A stretch of DNA of 64,000 bases from the NCBI GenBank assembly GCA_035553375.1, contig DATNCY010000148.1, positions 49,208 through 113,207 on the forward strand, given 5' to 3'. A program made the translations under genes and the position numbers. The notes under the pieces were generated by a model. It did no database searches. It was not told the DNA's origin and was given only the letters and a program-made list of their open reading frames with translations. Shown here one piece after another: positions 23,007 to 31,401 of the stretch (positions are counted from its first letter, which is position 1; each line of letters opens with the position of its first letter). Origin of the DNA: JAJPHU01 sp035553375 (lineage in GTDB: Bacteria; Planctomycetota; Planctomycetia; Gemmatales; Gemmataceae).

Positions 23007-23741
23007 CTACGAGGCGGTTATTGGTCCTGCTTGCTTGCTGGCGTACTCAGCCACTGCCAGCTTTCTCCGGCGTAAGCCGATGTAGCCGAGACCCGTGAAG
23101 AAAGCCGTACCAATTAGGACAAGAGTGGATGGTTCAGGAACAGCGAGTGCCGCCCCCCATTCCGCGTTGTCGTAAAACGCCGCTCCTGGAATATCGTTGA
23201 AATAGATTCCCTCAATTGGTGTGTCACTGACAACGCCTAAGAAAGCTGCGTAGAATGGTGTACCAGTCCCAAGCACTGGCCCTGCATATGCGTCGGCCGT
23301 TGTAACGCTAACAGATCCCAGTAAACTCCCATCGTATGCATAAACGTCCATCGTGACGCCGACCGGAGGAGTCCATCCGTTGTTAGTTAATATGCTTGGT
23401 GCCCACGCCACATTAATACCGAACGAATACGTTGGAGCGGTGAAGATCAAGTCACGGTCTCCCGAACCGAAATACAATTCCCCTCCACTGAAGCCTTGTA
23501 ATTGATTGCTGAAGAGATCATTCGTCCCAAGGGCAGATGTGAGTACAATCCCATTAGGCCCCTGGTAGTTGTTAAATGTATCTCCTTGGAAAATACCGTC
23601 AAATCCCCACTGAAACTGAGGCTGGGCTGCTCCATCAAAAGCGGCTCTGTCCGTGTAGCCGATTACCATTCCGGCCCTAATCTGCGCAACTGAACACAGT
23701 TGAAGTACCAAACCTACCATAATGAGAGTCGCTTGTTTCAT
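23007..23741 (-). CDS. PEP-CTERM sorted exoprotein
   Basis: 244 residues with an N-terminal signal peptide (LIMVGLVLQLCSVAQIRAG, about residues 6-24) and a C-terminal VPEPSTLVLIGTAFFTGLGY followed by LRRRK: a full PEP-CTERM anchor (VPEP motif, membrane helix, basic tail) recognised by exosortase. The mature part is beta-rich with GGELYFGSGDRDLIF and an aspartate-rich loop. An exported, surface-processed protein of unknown ligand. The exosortase gene is not in the window. It is not flagellar and belongs to the accessory island. Confidence 0.85.
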   Translation of the reverse strand: MKQATLIMVGLVLQLCSVAQIRAGMVIGYTDRAAFDGAAQPQFQWGFDGIFQGDTFNNYQGPNGIVLTSALGTNDLFSNQLQGFSGGELYFGSGDRDLIFTAPTYSFGINVAWAPSILTNNGWTPPVGVTMDVYAYDGSLLGSVSVTTADAYAGPVLGTGTPFYAAFLGVVSDTPIEGIYFNDIPGAAFYDNAEWGAALAVPEPSTLVLIGTAFFTGLGYIGLRRRKLAVAEYASKQAGPITAS

Positions 23742-23915
23742 TTTCTGTACTCACTTTATCAACCGACCTTTCCCAGATGAACGCCATCCGGGAGCATGAA
23801 TCCAGTCCGAAGATCAAGTTTACCCCTGCGAAAAGCCGTCGGCAACATCTTGCCAGACTGGTCGATCTCCCGACTGCCTGCCCACCGCCCAGACTAGGAT
23901 TGAGTAATCAAGCTC

Positions 23916-24499
23916 TTACTCGTCGCGAGACAAGAAGCTCATCAGCTCCGCGTGCAATTCCTTGAGCAATCCCCGGCACACCTTGGTCGCAGCCAGATGG
24001 TCGCCCGTAATCGATCTTGACATTCCGCCTGCCAAGCTGGCCTCTGCTGTCGTGGTGAGGACTTTGGCGCGACCCATTGCGACATATGCTTTCAGTAGCA
24101 CATCCTTCAATTCTGGCACCAAAATAGCAATTGAAAAAAATGGGGACGCTGCCGACAAGTTCTTGTTTGCCAGACAGTTGCGCGGGAAATGGGACTGCTG
24201 TCCCTCTCGGCATATTCCCCTGTCGCGCAAACATCGCTTCCTGCAACTGAATAGTGCGACCCAAGGAGTCGCACTTGCTCGACACGCTGCAAGTCGGCGG
24301 CGGAGGCCGCCCGCATTTTGGCCGCATCGAACTCCAGGGTGTCCTTCGCGGTCTCGTGGACGCAATCGAGGACGCCGCATACCAGTTCGACGACGGCGGG
24401 ACTGCCCGGCAGCATGGCACCGAGAGCGAGCTTGGCGGCAAACTTGGCCGGCGCACCCAAGCGCTTGCACAGCCCAAGAGCCTTACCTTTCAAACTCAT
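23916..24499 (-). pseudogene. Broken gene, planctomycete hypothetical protein
   Basis: The start is convincing: MSLKGKALGLCKRLGAPAKF, then a hydrophobic helix LALGAMLPGSPAVVELVCGV and FDAAKMRAASAADLQRVEQV (frame ending at 24107). Coding character then drops, and a plausible C-terminal segment (LKDVLLKAYVAMGRAKVLTT, to LLKELHAELMSFLSRDE) appears in a different frame ending at 23916. The two pieces read best as one gene broken by at least one frameshift or deletion. The N-terminal pattern resembles proteins I associate with Gemmata-type genomes, without known function. Confidence 0.45.
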
Positions 24500-24723
24500 G
24501 GACGTTGAACCCCGCGCGGAGACGACTCGACGGAATGCTTTCCAACCCAATCTACCGTCTTTCTCGTTGTTCGCCAGTCAAGTGCCGCCATTTCCTCGGC
24601 ACACTCGGAATAATCCTCAAGGTTTCGCCAATCGCTAGACGATAGTCTGCCTACACACGTCTGACAGACGGCGAACTCGCTTTCCGTGGGGTTGCCGCGC
24701 TGCCGGTTCGGAGTACGCGGATC

Positions 24724-25260
24724 ATGGTCCCATCGGATAAAGGCGCGCCGCGCAAGGGCGGACTGCCGAGTTGGCTCGTGCTGGGGCTGCTCGGTCTCAT
24801 GGCCACGGCGGGCGGCATATTTCTGCCGCGAAGTCTGCGCCACGGTGAGGAACCGTCCGTCCTGATGCCAGCGGCAACCCCAACTGCGGACGCGAAGGAA
24901 CCACTCGATTACAGCCCGCCATCAATGCCGGACCTGCCTTCGCCGCGCGCGATGTTTCTGCGGCTGGGATTGGGGACTATTTTTGTCCTTATTCTGTGTG
25001 TCATCACGCTCTGGGTCGGCAAACGCTGGATTCGACCACTGGCCGGATCGCAGGGTGAGAACAAGCAACTGCGCCTGCTCGAATCGCTGTCACTGGGCGG
25101 ACGCTGCTCGGTGTATTTGCTCCAGGCGGGCGATACCAAGGTTCTCGCCGGGGTCGATCATGCGGGACTGAAATCGCTGCTCACACTGCCGCAATCGTTC
25201 GATGGCGCGCTGGCCGAACTGAATGGCGGCACCGGCGCGGACAGTGCGGATGCGGCTTGA
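24724..25260 (+). CDS. fliO: Flagellar biosynthesis protein FliO
   Basis: 178 residues. A first hydrophobic segment at about 15-33 (LPSWLVLGLLGLMATAGGIF), a Pro/Ala-rich linker, a second membrane helix at about 80-100 (LGLGTIFVLILCVITLWV), then the FliO domain: QLRLLESLSLGGRCSVYLLQ, TKVLAGVDHAGLKSLLTLP. FliO helps FliP assemble in the export gate. The double hydrophobic N-terminus may be a signal peptide plus anchor. First gene of the fliO-fliP-fliQ-fliR-flhB-flhA block after the accessory island. Confidence 0.88.
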   Translation: MVPSDKGAPRKGGLPSWLVLGLLGLMATAGGIFLPRSLRHGEEPSVLMPAATPTADAKEPLDYSPPSMPDLPSPRAMFLRLGLGTIFVLILCVITLWVGKRWIRPLAGSQGENKQLRLLESLSLGGRCSVYLLQAGDTKVLAGVDHAGLKSLLTLPQSFDGALAELNGGTGADSADAA

Positions 25261-25296
25261 ATGATTGGACCATTGCTCGCGGGGAAGGGAGTCATC

Positions 25297-25977
25297 ATGG
25301 CCGATCCGCTGTCGGTCGTCGAACGCCTCGGCGAATCGGGCGGTTTGCAGAACCTGTCCGCGCCGCTCCAGACGGCTCTGTTTCTGGGCGGCATGGTGCT
25401 GTTGCCGGCCCTGCTCGTATGCCTCAGTCCGTTCACGCGCATCATCATCGTGTTATCGTTCGTGCGCCGAGCCGTGACTTCGCAGGACATTCCGCCCAAC
25501 ACCGTGCTTCTGGGGTTATCGCTGTTTTTGTCGCTATTCGTCATGGGGCCGACCCTCGATGAGATCAACGTCAAGGCCGTGACCCCGTACCTGGATAAGC
25601 AGATGACCGGGGCGGAGGCCGCCCGCGCCGGCGGCGCGAGCTTGCATAAGTTCATGCTGCGACACACGCGCCGGCAAGACCTCGCGCTCTTTATCCACCT
25701 GGCCGGGTTGAAATCGTTGCAGCAGCCGAGCGATACGCCCTGGCACGTCCTCGTTCCGGCGTATGTCATCAGCGAACTGAAGACGGCGTTCATCATGGGT
25801 TTCTGCATTTATGTGCCGTTTTTGTTGGTGGATTTGGTCGTGGCCAGCATTCTCACGGCGATGGGCATGATGATGATGCCGCCGGTCATCATCTCGGCAC
25901 CATTCAAGATTTTGCTGTTCGTACTCGCCGACGGTTGGCATTTGGTGGCGCGAGCGCTGAGTGTGAGTTTCGGGTGA
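25297..25977 (+). CDS. fliP: Flagellar export gate protein FliP
   Basis: 226 residues from the ATG at 25297, chosen because GGGAAGGGAG sits at good spacing; the ATG at 25261 directly after the fliO stop has no ribosome site. Four hydrophobic segments; PFTRIIIVLSFVRRAVTSQD, LPPNTVLLGLSLFLSLFVMG-like and the MMMMPPVIISAPFKILLFVL segment are family signatures. FliP forms the core of the FliP5Q4R1 export pore in the inner membrane. No cleavable signal peptide is evident. Confidence 0.95.
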   Translation: MADPLSVVERLGESGGLQNLSAPLQTALFLGGMVLLPALLVCLSPFTRIIIVLSFVRRAVTSQDIPPNTVLLGLSLFLSLFVMGPTLDEINVKAVTPYLDKQMTGAEAARAGGASLHKFMLRHTRRQDLALFIHLAGLKSLQQPSDTPWHVLVPAYVISELKTAFIMGFCIYVPFLLVDLVVASILTAMGMMMMPPVIISAPFKILLFVLADGWHLVARALSVSFG

Positions 25978-25981
25978 TTTC

Positions 25982-26015
25982 CTCCCCTCTCCCCCGAGTA
26001 CAGGGGAGAGGGGAG
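25982..26015. repeat. Palindromic repeat family F, copy 2
   Basis: CTCCCCTCTCCCCCGAG followed directly by TACAGGGGAGAGGGGAG, a near-perfect hairpin between fliP and fliQ. Related to 17007-17108 and 45575-45609. Confidence 0.85.
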
Positions 26016-26039
26016 CAAGAGTGCGGAAAGGACATCCTC

Positions 26040-26309
26040 ATGTCGATCGCACAGGTCGTCGAGATTGGCCGTGATTTGCTGTACACGGCTCTGCTGTTGG
26101 CGCTGCCCACGCTGGGGGCGAGCCTCCTCGTTGGCCTTCTCGTCAGCGTCTTGCAGGCCATCACCAGCATTCAAGAGCAGACGCTTTCCTTTGTGCCGCG
26201 CCTGTTGGCCGTGGGGTTGGTCCTTGTGCTGGCAATGCCGTGGACCATGCAGTTGGCCATCCATTTCACCATGCGCATGCTCGAACGCGCCGCGGAGGTG
26301 GGACGGTGA
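26040..26309 (+). CDS. fliQ: Flagellar export gate protein FliQ
   Basis: 89 residues, exactly the family length, with two membrane helices (about 15-40 and 52-75). MSIAQVVEIGRDLLYTALLL and SVLQAITSIQEQTLSFVPRL are diagnostic. FliQ subunits wrap the FliP-FliR core. The frame is open upstream through the palindrome, but ATG 26040 fits the family. The end overlaps the fliR start (GTGA). Confidence 0.95.
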   Translation: MSIAQVVEIGRDLLYTALLLALPTLGASLLVGLLVSVLQAITSIQEQTLSFVPRLLAVGLVLVLAMPWTMQLAIHFTMRMLERAAEVGR

Positions 26310-27073
26310 TCGAATCGCTGGTGCTGTCGTTCAGCTTGATTCTGGCGCGCGTCGGCGCTTTCGTGGCCGTGCTGCCGCTGCTGGGCACGAAGACGATGCC
26401 GCACACGGTCAAGGTCGGGCTGTCGGTGGCGCTGGCCGTGCTGTACTTGATGCTGCTCGGCGGCGCGGCGACGCCGGCGCTTCTGGCCCACGAAGGGCCG
26501 GTGTCCTGGCTGGCTTTCGTACTGGTGTTGATGAAGGAGGCATTGCTCGGCGCGTTTCTCGGCTACGTGATGAGCCTGGTTCTGTTGCCGGTGCAGATCG
26601 CCGGAGATTATCTCGGACAGGAAATGGGACTGGCGCTGGGAGCGCAGGCCGATCCGACGGCGACGAATCCGTCGATTGTCATCAGTCAGGTTTTTCAGAT
26701 GCTGGCCAGCGTGCTGTTTCTTGGACTGGATGGCCATCACCTGTTTTTCGCCGCGCTACACAGCACGTTCCTGCGCATTCCCATCGGCGGATGGTCGGGA
26801 ATGTCGGCGGCGGGGCCGATGGTAAGCGGTCTGGCGTCGGCGCAGGAATGGGGGCTGATGTTGGCCGCTCCGGTCGGCGCGATGCTATTCCTCACGTCGA
26901 TCGTACTGGCTCTGCTGACGCGGGCCGCGCCGCAGATGAATCTGTTTTCCGTTGGCTTTGGTCTGCGTATCGGCATCGGCTTGGCCGCGGTGTTTCTGCT
27001 GCTGCCGAACTTCGTGAGCGCCCTGGTACGGACACTCGCTCACATGAGCGCCTTGCTCGAACGGTTGGTGTGA
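26306..27073 (+). CDS. fliR: Flagellar export gate protein FliR
   Basis: 255 residues from a GTG overlapping the fliQ stop. Six hydrophobic segments. LVLSFSLILARVGAFVAVLP, the LVLMKEALLGAFLGYVMSLV segment, QEMGLALGAQADPTATNPSI and the DGHHLFFAALHSTFLRIPIG stretch are FliR/EscT/SpaR signatures. Single-copy subunit of the export pore. Confidence 0.95.
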   Translation: MIESLVLSFSLILARVGAFVAVLPLLGTKTMPHTVKVGLSVALAVLYLMLLGGAATPALLAHEGPVSWLAFVLVLMKEALLGAFLGYVMSLVLLPVQIAGDYLGQEMGLALGAQADPTATNPSIVISQVFQMLASVLFLGLDGHHLFFAALHSTFLRIPIGGWSGMSAAGPMVSGLASAQEWGLMLAAPVGAMLFLTSIVLALLTRAAPQMNLFSVGFGLRIGIGLAAVFLLLPNFVSALVRTLAHMSALLERLV

Positions 27074-27077
27074 TCGC

Positions 27078-28145
27078 ATGGCGGACGATTTCGATCAATC
27101 GAAGACGGAAGCGCCGACACCGCGCCGGCGTGAGGAAGCGCGAACGCAAGGGCGCGTGGCCGTCAGCACGGACTTGACGACGGGATTACTCATGCTGGCC
27201 GCGGTTGGCGCACTGTGGTTCGGATCGCGGACCCTGGGCGGGACTCTTCTGGAGACGGTACAGCAAGGGATGCTGCGCTGTCATGTCCGCGAGTTGGGGC
27301 AAGAACAGACAGGCGAATTGCTGACGGCGTATCTGACACGCGGATTGCAGTTAATCGGGATGCTGTTTGGTTTGCTGTTCGTGGCGGCGCTGGCCGTGAT
27401 GGTCGGGCAGGTCGGCTTTCAGATCACGCCCGGCCTATTGTCCGCGAACTGGGAGCGTGTCGATCCGATGAGCGGATTGCGGCGCATGTTCTCGCTGCTG
27501 GCGCTGTTGCGCGGCGGCGTATCGATCGCCAAAGCCAGCGTGACGACGGTGCTGGCGGTGCTACTCATCAAGGGACGTTTCGCTCGGTTGGTCGCGCTCG
27601 ATCGGCAGACCCTGGCGAGCGCGGTGAGTCAGACCTGGGATATTGTCCTGCGTCTGGGCCTGGCCGTGGCGGCGGCGTTCGTCGTCGTCGGCGTGGTCGA
27701 TTACATCTTGCAGCGCGTGCGCTTCGAGATGGGGCTGCGCATGACGAAGGATGAGATGAAAGAGGAGATCAAACGTGAGGAAGGCGATCCGCAAGTGAAA
27801 GCACGTATCCGCCGCATGGGGCGAGAACTGAGCCAGCGGCGCATGATGCGCGAGGTGCCGAAGGCGACCGTCGTCATCACCAATCCGACGCATTTGGCCA
27901 TCGCTCTGCGCTACGACAAGGGGGCGCTGGGTGCGCCGCGCGTCGTGGCCAAGGGCGCGGGCTATGTGGCTCAGCGCATCATCGAGACGGCGCGGCGGCA
28001 TGGCGTGCCGGTCGTGGAACGCAAGCCGGTGGCGCGGGCACTGTACAAGGCTGTGCAGATCGATCGAGAGATTCCGGCGGCGCTCTATCACGCGGTTGCC
28101 GAAGTGCTGGCGTATGTGTATCGGCTGCGCGGCGTGAGCGCATAA
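27078..28145 (+). CDS. flhB: Flagellar export switch protein FlhB
   Basis: 355 residues. N-terminus DQSKTEAPTPRRREEARTQG is standard for FlhB; four membrane segments follow at about 30-210. The cytosolic domain has the autocleavage site NPTH at residues 269-272, then LAIALRYDKGALGAPRVVAK. Self-cleavage between Asn and Pro lets FliK switch export from hook to filament proteins. Four bases after fliR. Confidence 0.96.
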   Translation: MADDFDQSKTEAPTPRRREEARTQGRVAVSTDLTTGLLMLAAVGALWFGSRTLGGTLLETVQQGMLRCHVRELGQEQTGELLTAYLTRGLQLIGMLFGLLFVAALAVMVGQVGFQITPGLLSANWERVDPMSGLRRMFSLLALLRGGVSIAKASVTTVLAVLLIKGRFARLVALDRQTLASAVSQTWDIVLRLGLAVAAAFVVVGVVDYILQRVRFEMGLRMTKDEMKEEIKREEGDPQVKARIRRMGRELSQRRMMREVPKATVVITNPTHLAIALRYDKGALGAPRVVAKGAGYVAQRIIETARRHGVPVVERKPVARALYKAVQIDREIPAALYHAVAEVLAYVYRLRGVSA

Positions 28146-28204
28146 CTTGCCAGCCCGCAGCGCCAGCAAGGGACATTCCCTTGCTGGCGCTGCGGGCTGG
28201 CAAG
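28146..28204. repeat. Palindromic repeat family B, copy 2
   Basis: A perfect hairpin, arms CTTGCCAGCCCGCAGCGCCA plus GCAAGGGA and their reverse complement, loop CAT. It fills the gap between flhB and flhA, leaving only about 20 bases for the flhA ribosome site. Confidence 0.9.
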
Positions 28205-28223
28205 CAGGAAAAAGTGAATAAGT

Positions 28224-30317
28224 ATGGCCAAAGCAATGACGCTTTCCGGCGATGCCAACGTGCCGCTCACGCAGCGGAGCGAGTTGGTGCTATCCATCGC
28301 GCTCTTGGGCGTACTCGTTGTGCTGCTCGTGCCGCTGCCGCCGCCGCTGCTCGATTTGTTGCTCGCCTTCAACATCGGCCTGACCATCCTGCTATTGCTC
28401 ATCACGCTGGGCGCAACCAAAGCCCTCGATTTCTCGGTGTTTCCGTCGCTATTGCTGCTGATGACGCTGTTCCGGCTGGCGCTCAACGTCGCCACGACAC
28501 GGTTGATTTTGCTCAAGGGCAGTGCCGGTCATATCGTCGCCACGTTCGGCGGTTTTGTGGTCGGCGGCAGTCTCGTCGTCGGTTTGGTCATCTTCCTCAT
28601 CCTTATCATCATTCAGTTCGTCGTCATCACCAAGGGGGCCGGCCGCGTCTCAGAAGTGGCGGCGCGTTTCACCCTCGATGGCTTGCCCGGCAAACAGGTG
28701 GCCATCGACGCCGAGTTGAACTCCGGCGGCATCGACGATGCCGAGGCGCGACGCCGTCGCCAGCAATTGCTGCGCGAGGCGGAGTTTTACGGTGCGATGG
28801 ACGGTGCCAGCAAGTTCGTGCGCGGCGATGCCATCGCCGGACTTATCATCACCGCCATCAATCTCGTCGGCGGCTTCGTCATTGGCCTGACGCGCCACAT
28901 GGACATCACCCAATCCTTTCGGACTTATTCGATCCTCACTATCGGCGATGGGCTTATCTCGCAGATCCCGGCCCTCATCATCGCCACGGCCTCCGGTATG
29001 CTCGTCACCAAGGCGACGACGCAGACAAGCCTCGGCGCGGAAATCGGCGCGCAAATGACCATGAATCCTCGACCGTTGTTCGTCGGCGCATTGATCCTGC
29101 TCGGTCTGGCGCTGACGCCGGGACTGCCCATGCTGCCGTTCGTCGGCCTGGCCGTCATGCTTTATTTGGGGGCGCGTCGTCTGACCGCGCCGGCCAAACC
29201 GAGCGTGACCAAGGCGAAAGAGACGCCGGGACCGGCGAAACCGGCGGAGTTGAATCTCGATGATTTCCTGCAAACCGATCGCGCCACGGTCGAGATTGGC
29301 GCTCGACTCATTCCGCTCGTCGATCCGCGTCGCGGCAACGGCTTGCTCGATCGCATTGCCGGACTGCGCCGCGACCTGGCTCGCAAAAACGGCCTGTGGG
29401 TGCCGCCCATCCGTCTGCGCGACAACATTCAACTTGAGGCCGACGCCTATCGCATCCTCATCGGCGGTCGCGAAGTGGCGCGCGGTCAACTGCGGCCGGA
29501 GCGGTTGCTGGCCATCGATCCCGGCAAGACGCACATTTCGCTTGATGGCGAAGCTACCAAAGATCCAGCCTTCGGCCTAGCCGCGCGCTGGATCATCGAG
29601 AACGATCGCCAGCGCGCCGAGTTGGGCGGCTTCACGGTGGTCGATGCGCCGAGCGTACTCATCACGCACCTGGGCGAGATCGTCCGCAAGCACGCCCATG
29701 AGTTATTCAGCCGTGAAGATATGAAGATGCTCATCGACAAGGCGCGCGAGACGAATGCGTCCGTGATCGATGAACTACTGCCGAATGTGCTGACGATGGG
29801 TACGCTGCACCGCATCCTCTGCCTGCTGCTTGAGGAGCATGTACCGATCTCGAATTTGCCGCGCATTTTGGAGAGCCTGGCCCACCATGCGCCGGCAACC
29901 AAGGAACCGATTGATTTGACCGAGCGCGTGCGCACCGACCTGGGCCGCGTCATCTGCGATCGCTACCGCGACGCGCAAGGCCGGCTGCATGCCATCGTTC
30001 TCGATCCGCGTTTGGAGATGGAACTGCGGCGGACACCGCACGATAAAACGCTGGTTTTCGATCCGGGGCGGTTGGAGAAATTGATCGTGTTTCTGCTGAA
30101 CGAATGGCGCAAGGCGGCCGCGCGCGGGCAGGATGTCGCCCTTCTGAGCGATACCAGTTTGCGCCGGCCGCTGCGTCAGGCGCTGATGCGCGGACTGCCG
30201 GATTTGGCCGTGATCGCCTATCAGGAAGTGCCCGGCGATCTGCTGCTGGAACCCATGGCCATGCTCCGGCCGGAGGATTTGGGATCGAGTACGGCACCGA
30301 TGCGAGGGGCGGCGTGA
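28224..30317 (+). CDS. flhA: Flagellar export gate protein FlhA
   Basis: 697 residues, family length. Seven to eight N-terminal membrane segments (about 20-320), with LALNVATTRLILLKGSAGHI, GRVSEVAARFTLDGLPGKQV and the FHIPEP-region AIDAELNSGGIDDAEARRRR. The soluble C-terminal half has the four subdomains that receive chaperone-substrate complexes (VPPIRLRDNIQLEADAYRIL, ENVPISNL-like HVPISNLPRILESLA). It forms the nonameric ring that uses proton motive force. ATG follows AGGAAAAAG. Confidence 0.96.
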   Translation: MAKAMTLSGDANVPLTQRSELVLSIALLGVLVVLLVPLPPPLLDLLLAFNIGLTILLLLITLGATKALDFSVFPSLLLLMTLFRLALNVATTRLILLKGSAGHIVATFGGFVVGGSLVVGLVIFLILIIIQFVVITKGAGRVSEVAARFTLDGLPGKQVAIDAELNSGGIDDAEARRRRQQLLREAEFYGAMDGASKFVRGDAIAGLIITAINLVGGFVIGLTRHMDITQSFRTYSILTIGDGLISQIPALIIATASGMLVTKATTQTSLGAEIGAQMTMNPRPLFVGALILLGLALTPGLPMLPFVGLAVMLYLGARRLTAPAKPSVTKAKETPGPAKPAELNLDDFLQTDRATVEIGARLIPLVDPRRGNGLLDRIAGLRRDLARKNGLWVPPIRLRDNIQLEADAYRILIGGREVARGQLRPERLLAIDPGKTHISLDGEATKDPAFGLAARWIIENDRQRAELGGFTVVDAPSVLITHLGEIVRKHAHELFSREDMKMLIDKARETNASVIDELLPNVLTMGTLHRILCLLLEEHVPISNLPRILESLAHHAPATKEPIDLTERVRTDLGRVICDRYRDAQGRLHAIVLDPRLEMELRRTPHDKTLVFDPGRLEKLIVFLLNEWRKAAARGQDVALLSDTSLRRPLRQALMRGLPDLAVIAYQEVPGDLLLEPMAMLRPEDLGSSTAPMRGAA

Positions 30318-30320
30318 CGA

Positions 30321-30337
30321 ACGCTTCCGCGAAGCGT
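30321..30337. other. Short perfect hairpin between flhA and fliA
   Basis: ACGCTTC-CGC-GAAGCGT directly after the flhA stop. No T-run follows, so it is not a classic terminator; it may stabilise the upstream mRNA end. Confidence 0.5.
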
Positions 30338-30357
30338 CGCTAAACGGGTGATGTGTT

Positions 30358-31065
30358 ATGCAGCACGCAAAACAGGCGTATGACGCCGTCGCCCAAAAGG
30401 GTCGGCGCGACCAGATGATTGTGGATCATCTGTCGCTGGTGCGCCATCTCGTCGGCAAACTGGTGGCCGAATTGCCGCCCAATGTCGATGTCGATAATCT
30501 CGAATCCGCCGGTATCTTGGGCCTCGTCGAGGCGGCGAATCACTTCGATCCGGAGCGCGGCACGCAGTTCAAGACCTACGCCTATACGCGCATCCGCGGC
30601 GCTGTTCTTGATGAGTTGCGGCGCAATTGTCCGCTGCCGCAGCACATGCTTCAGCAGGTGGCCCGCGTGCGCAAGGTCTACGACGAACTGCCGCCGCCGG
30701 TGACGACGCAAGCGCTCGCCCTCGCCACGGGACTGAGTGAAGAAGAAGTGGCCGATAGCCTGGCCGCCATCCGCATGACGCGCCTGGTTTCGTGGGAAGA
30801 GCATGGTGAGATGATTGGCACGCGGTTGGATGATCTCCAGCGGCCGGATTTATTGGCGGAAAAGGAAGAACAGAAGCGTTTGTTGGTCGAGGCGCTCGAC
30901 GCGCTGGATGAGCGCGAACGGTTGATCGTGACTTTGTATTATCTGGAAGATTTGCGTCTAAAAGAGATCGGCGAAGTCCTAAATCTCTCGGAGTCGCGCG
31001 TGTCACGGTTGTTGAGCGCGGCGTTGTTTCATCTCGGCGAATACATGCGGACACACGGAGGTTAA
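30358..31065 (+). CDS. fliA: Flagellar sigma factor FliA (sigma-28)
   Basis: 235 residues. Region 2: DHLSLVRHLVGKLVAELPPN, DNLESAGILGLVEAANHFDP, TYAYTRIRGAVLDELRR (core binding and -10 recognition). Region 3 lies at about 110-160. Region 4 ends in ALDERERLIVTLYYLEDLRL and KEIGEVLNLSESRVSRLLSA, the helix-turn-helix for the -35 box. This is the FliA/WhiG branch. It directs late flagellar genes; its anti-sigma FlgM is not obvious here. I could not find a convincing sigma-28 promoter in the window. Confidence 0.94.
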   Translation: MQHAKQAYDAVAQKGRRDQMIVDHLSLVRHLVGKLVAELPPNVDVDNLESAGILGLVEAANHFDPERGTQFKTYAYTRIRGAVLDELRRNCPLPQHMLQQVARVRKVYDELPPPVTTQALALATGLSEEEVADSLAAIRMTRLVSWEEHGEMIGTRLDDLQRPDLLAEKEEQKRLLVEALDALDERERLIVTLYYLEDLRLKEIGEVLNLSESRVSRLLSAALFHLGEYMRTHGG

Positions 31066-31067
31066 TC

Positions 31068-31304
31068 GTGTACGACGAACACGCGAGCAAGATACACGGG
31101 GATTTTCACGCCGGAACCTTGGTGCGCGGGATGTGCGTGCGTGTCAGCGACGATACCGCGCGGGTCGGCATTCCCGGCCAGGAACCGGCCGCCGAACCGC
31201 GCATTGAGTTGATCCGTAGCGGCGACGTGATTCAGGCCATCGACATTATCTGCGGCTGCGGACAGCAGATTCGGTTGCATTGTCTCTACACGGAGATTGT
31301 GTAG
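31068..31304 (+). CDS. Small conserved-context protein after fliA (78 aa)
   Basis: 78 residues from a GTG two bases after the fliA stop, with GGAGG six bases upstream, so translation is probably coupled. The core is beta-rich (LVRGMCVRVSDDTARVGIPG, RSGDVIQAIDIICGCGQQIR). It has four cysteines in CVRV, CGCG and HCLY. It is not CsrA (no 'MLVLTRK' start) and not an evident FlgM. It may be a regulator or a metal-binding assembly protein. The frame ends inside the start of palindrome C. Confidence 0.6.
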   Translation: MYDEHASKIHGDFHAGTLVRGMCVRVSDDTARVGIPGQEPAAEPRIELIRSGDVIQAIDIICGCGQQIRLHCLYTEIV

Positions 31305-31376
31305 CCGCCACACGCAGCGCCGCTTGGCGTTTACGTTTCGCGAAACGCCAAGCGGCGCTGCGCGTCGCGGCTACAC
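31299..31376. repeat. Palindrome C
   Basis: Arms GTGTAGCCGCCACACGCAGC plus GCCGCTTGGCGTTT, and their reverse complement with a small bulge, around a short loop (TTTCGCGAAA at the centre). Between the small gene after fliA and the lipoprotein gene. The left arm overlaps the stop codon of the small gene. Confidence 0.85.
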
Positions 31377-31401
31377 AAGAAGGGGACGGGGGAGGTGGAT
31401 T

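Noticed and set aside
26065..27177. 370-residue frame over fliQ and fliR
   Set aside because: Out of frame with the conserved FliQ and FliR proteins; Arg/Gly-rich without domains.
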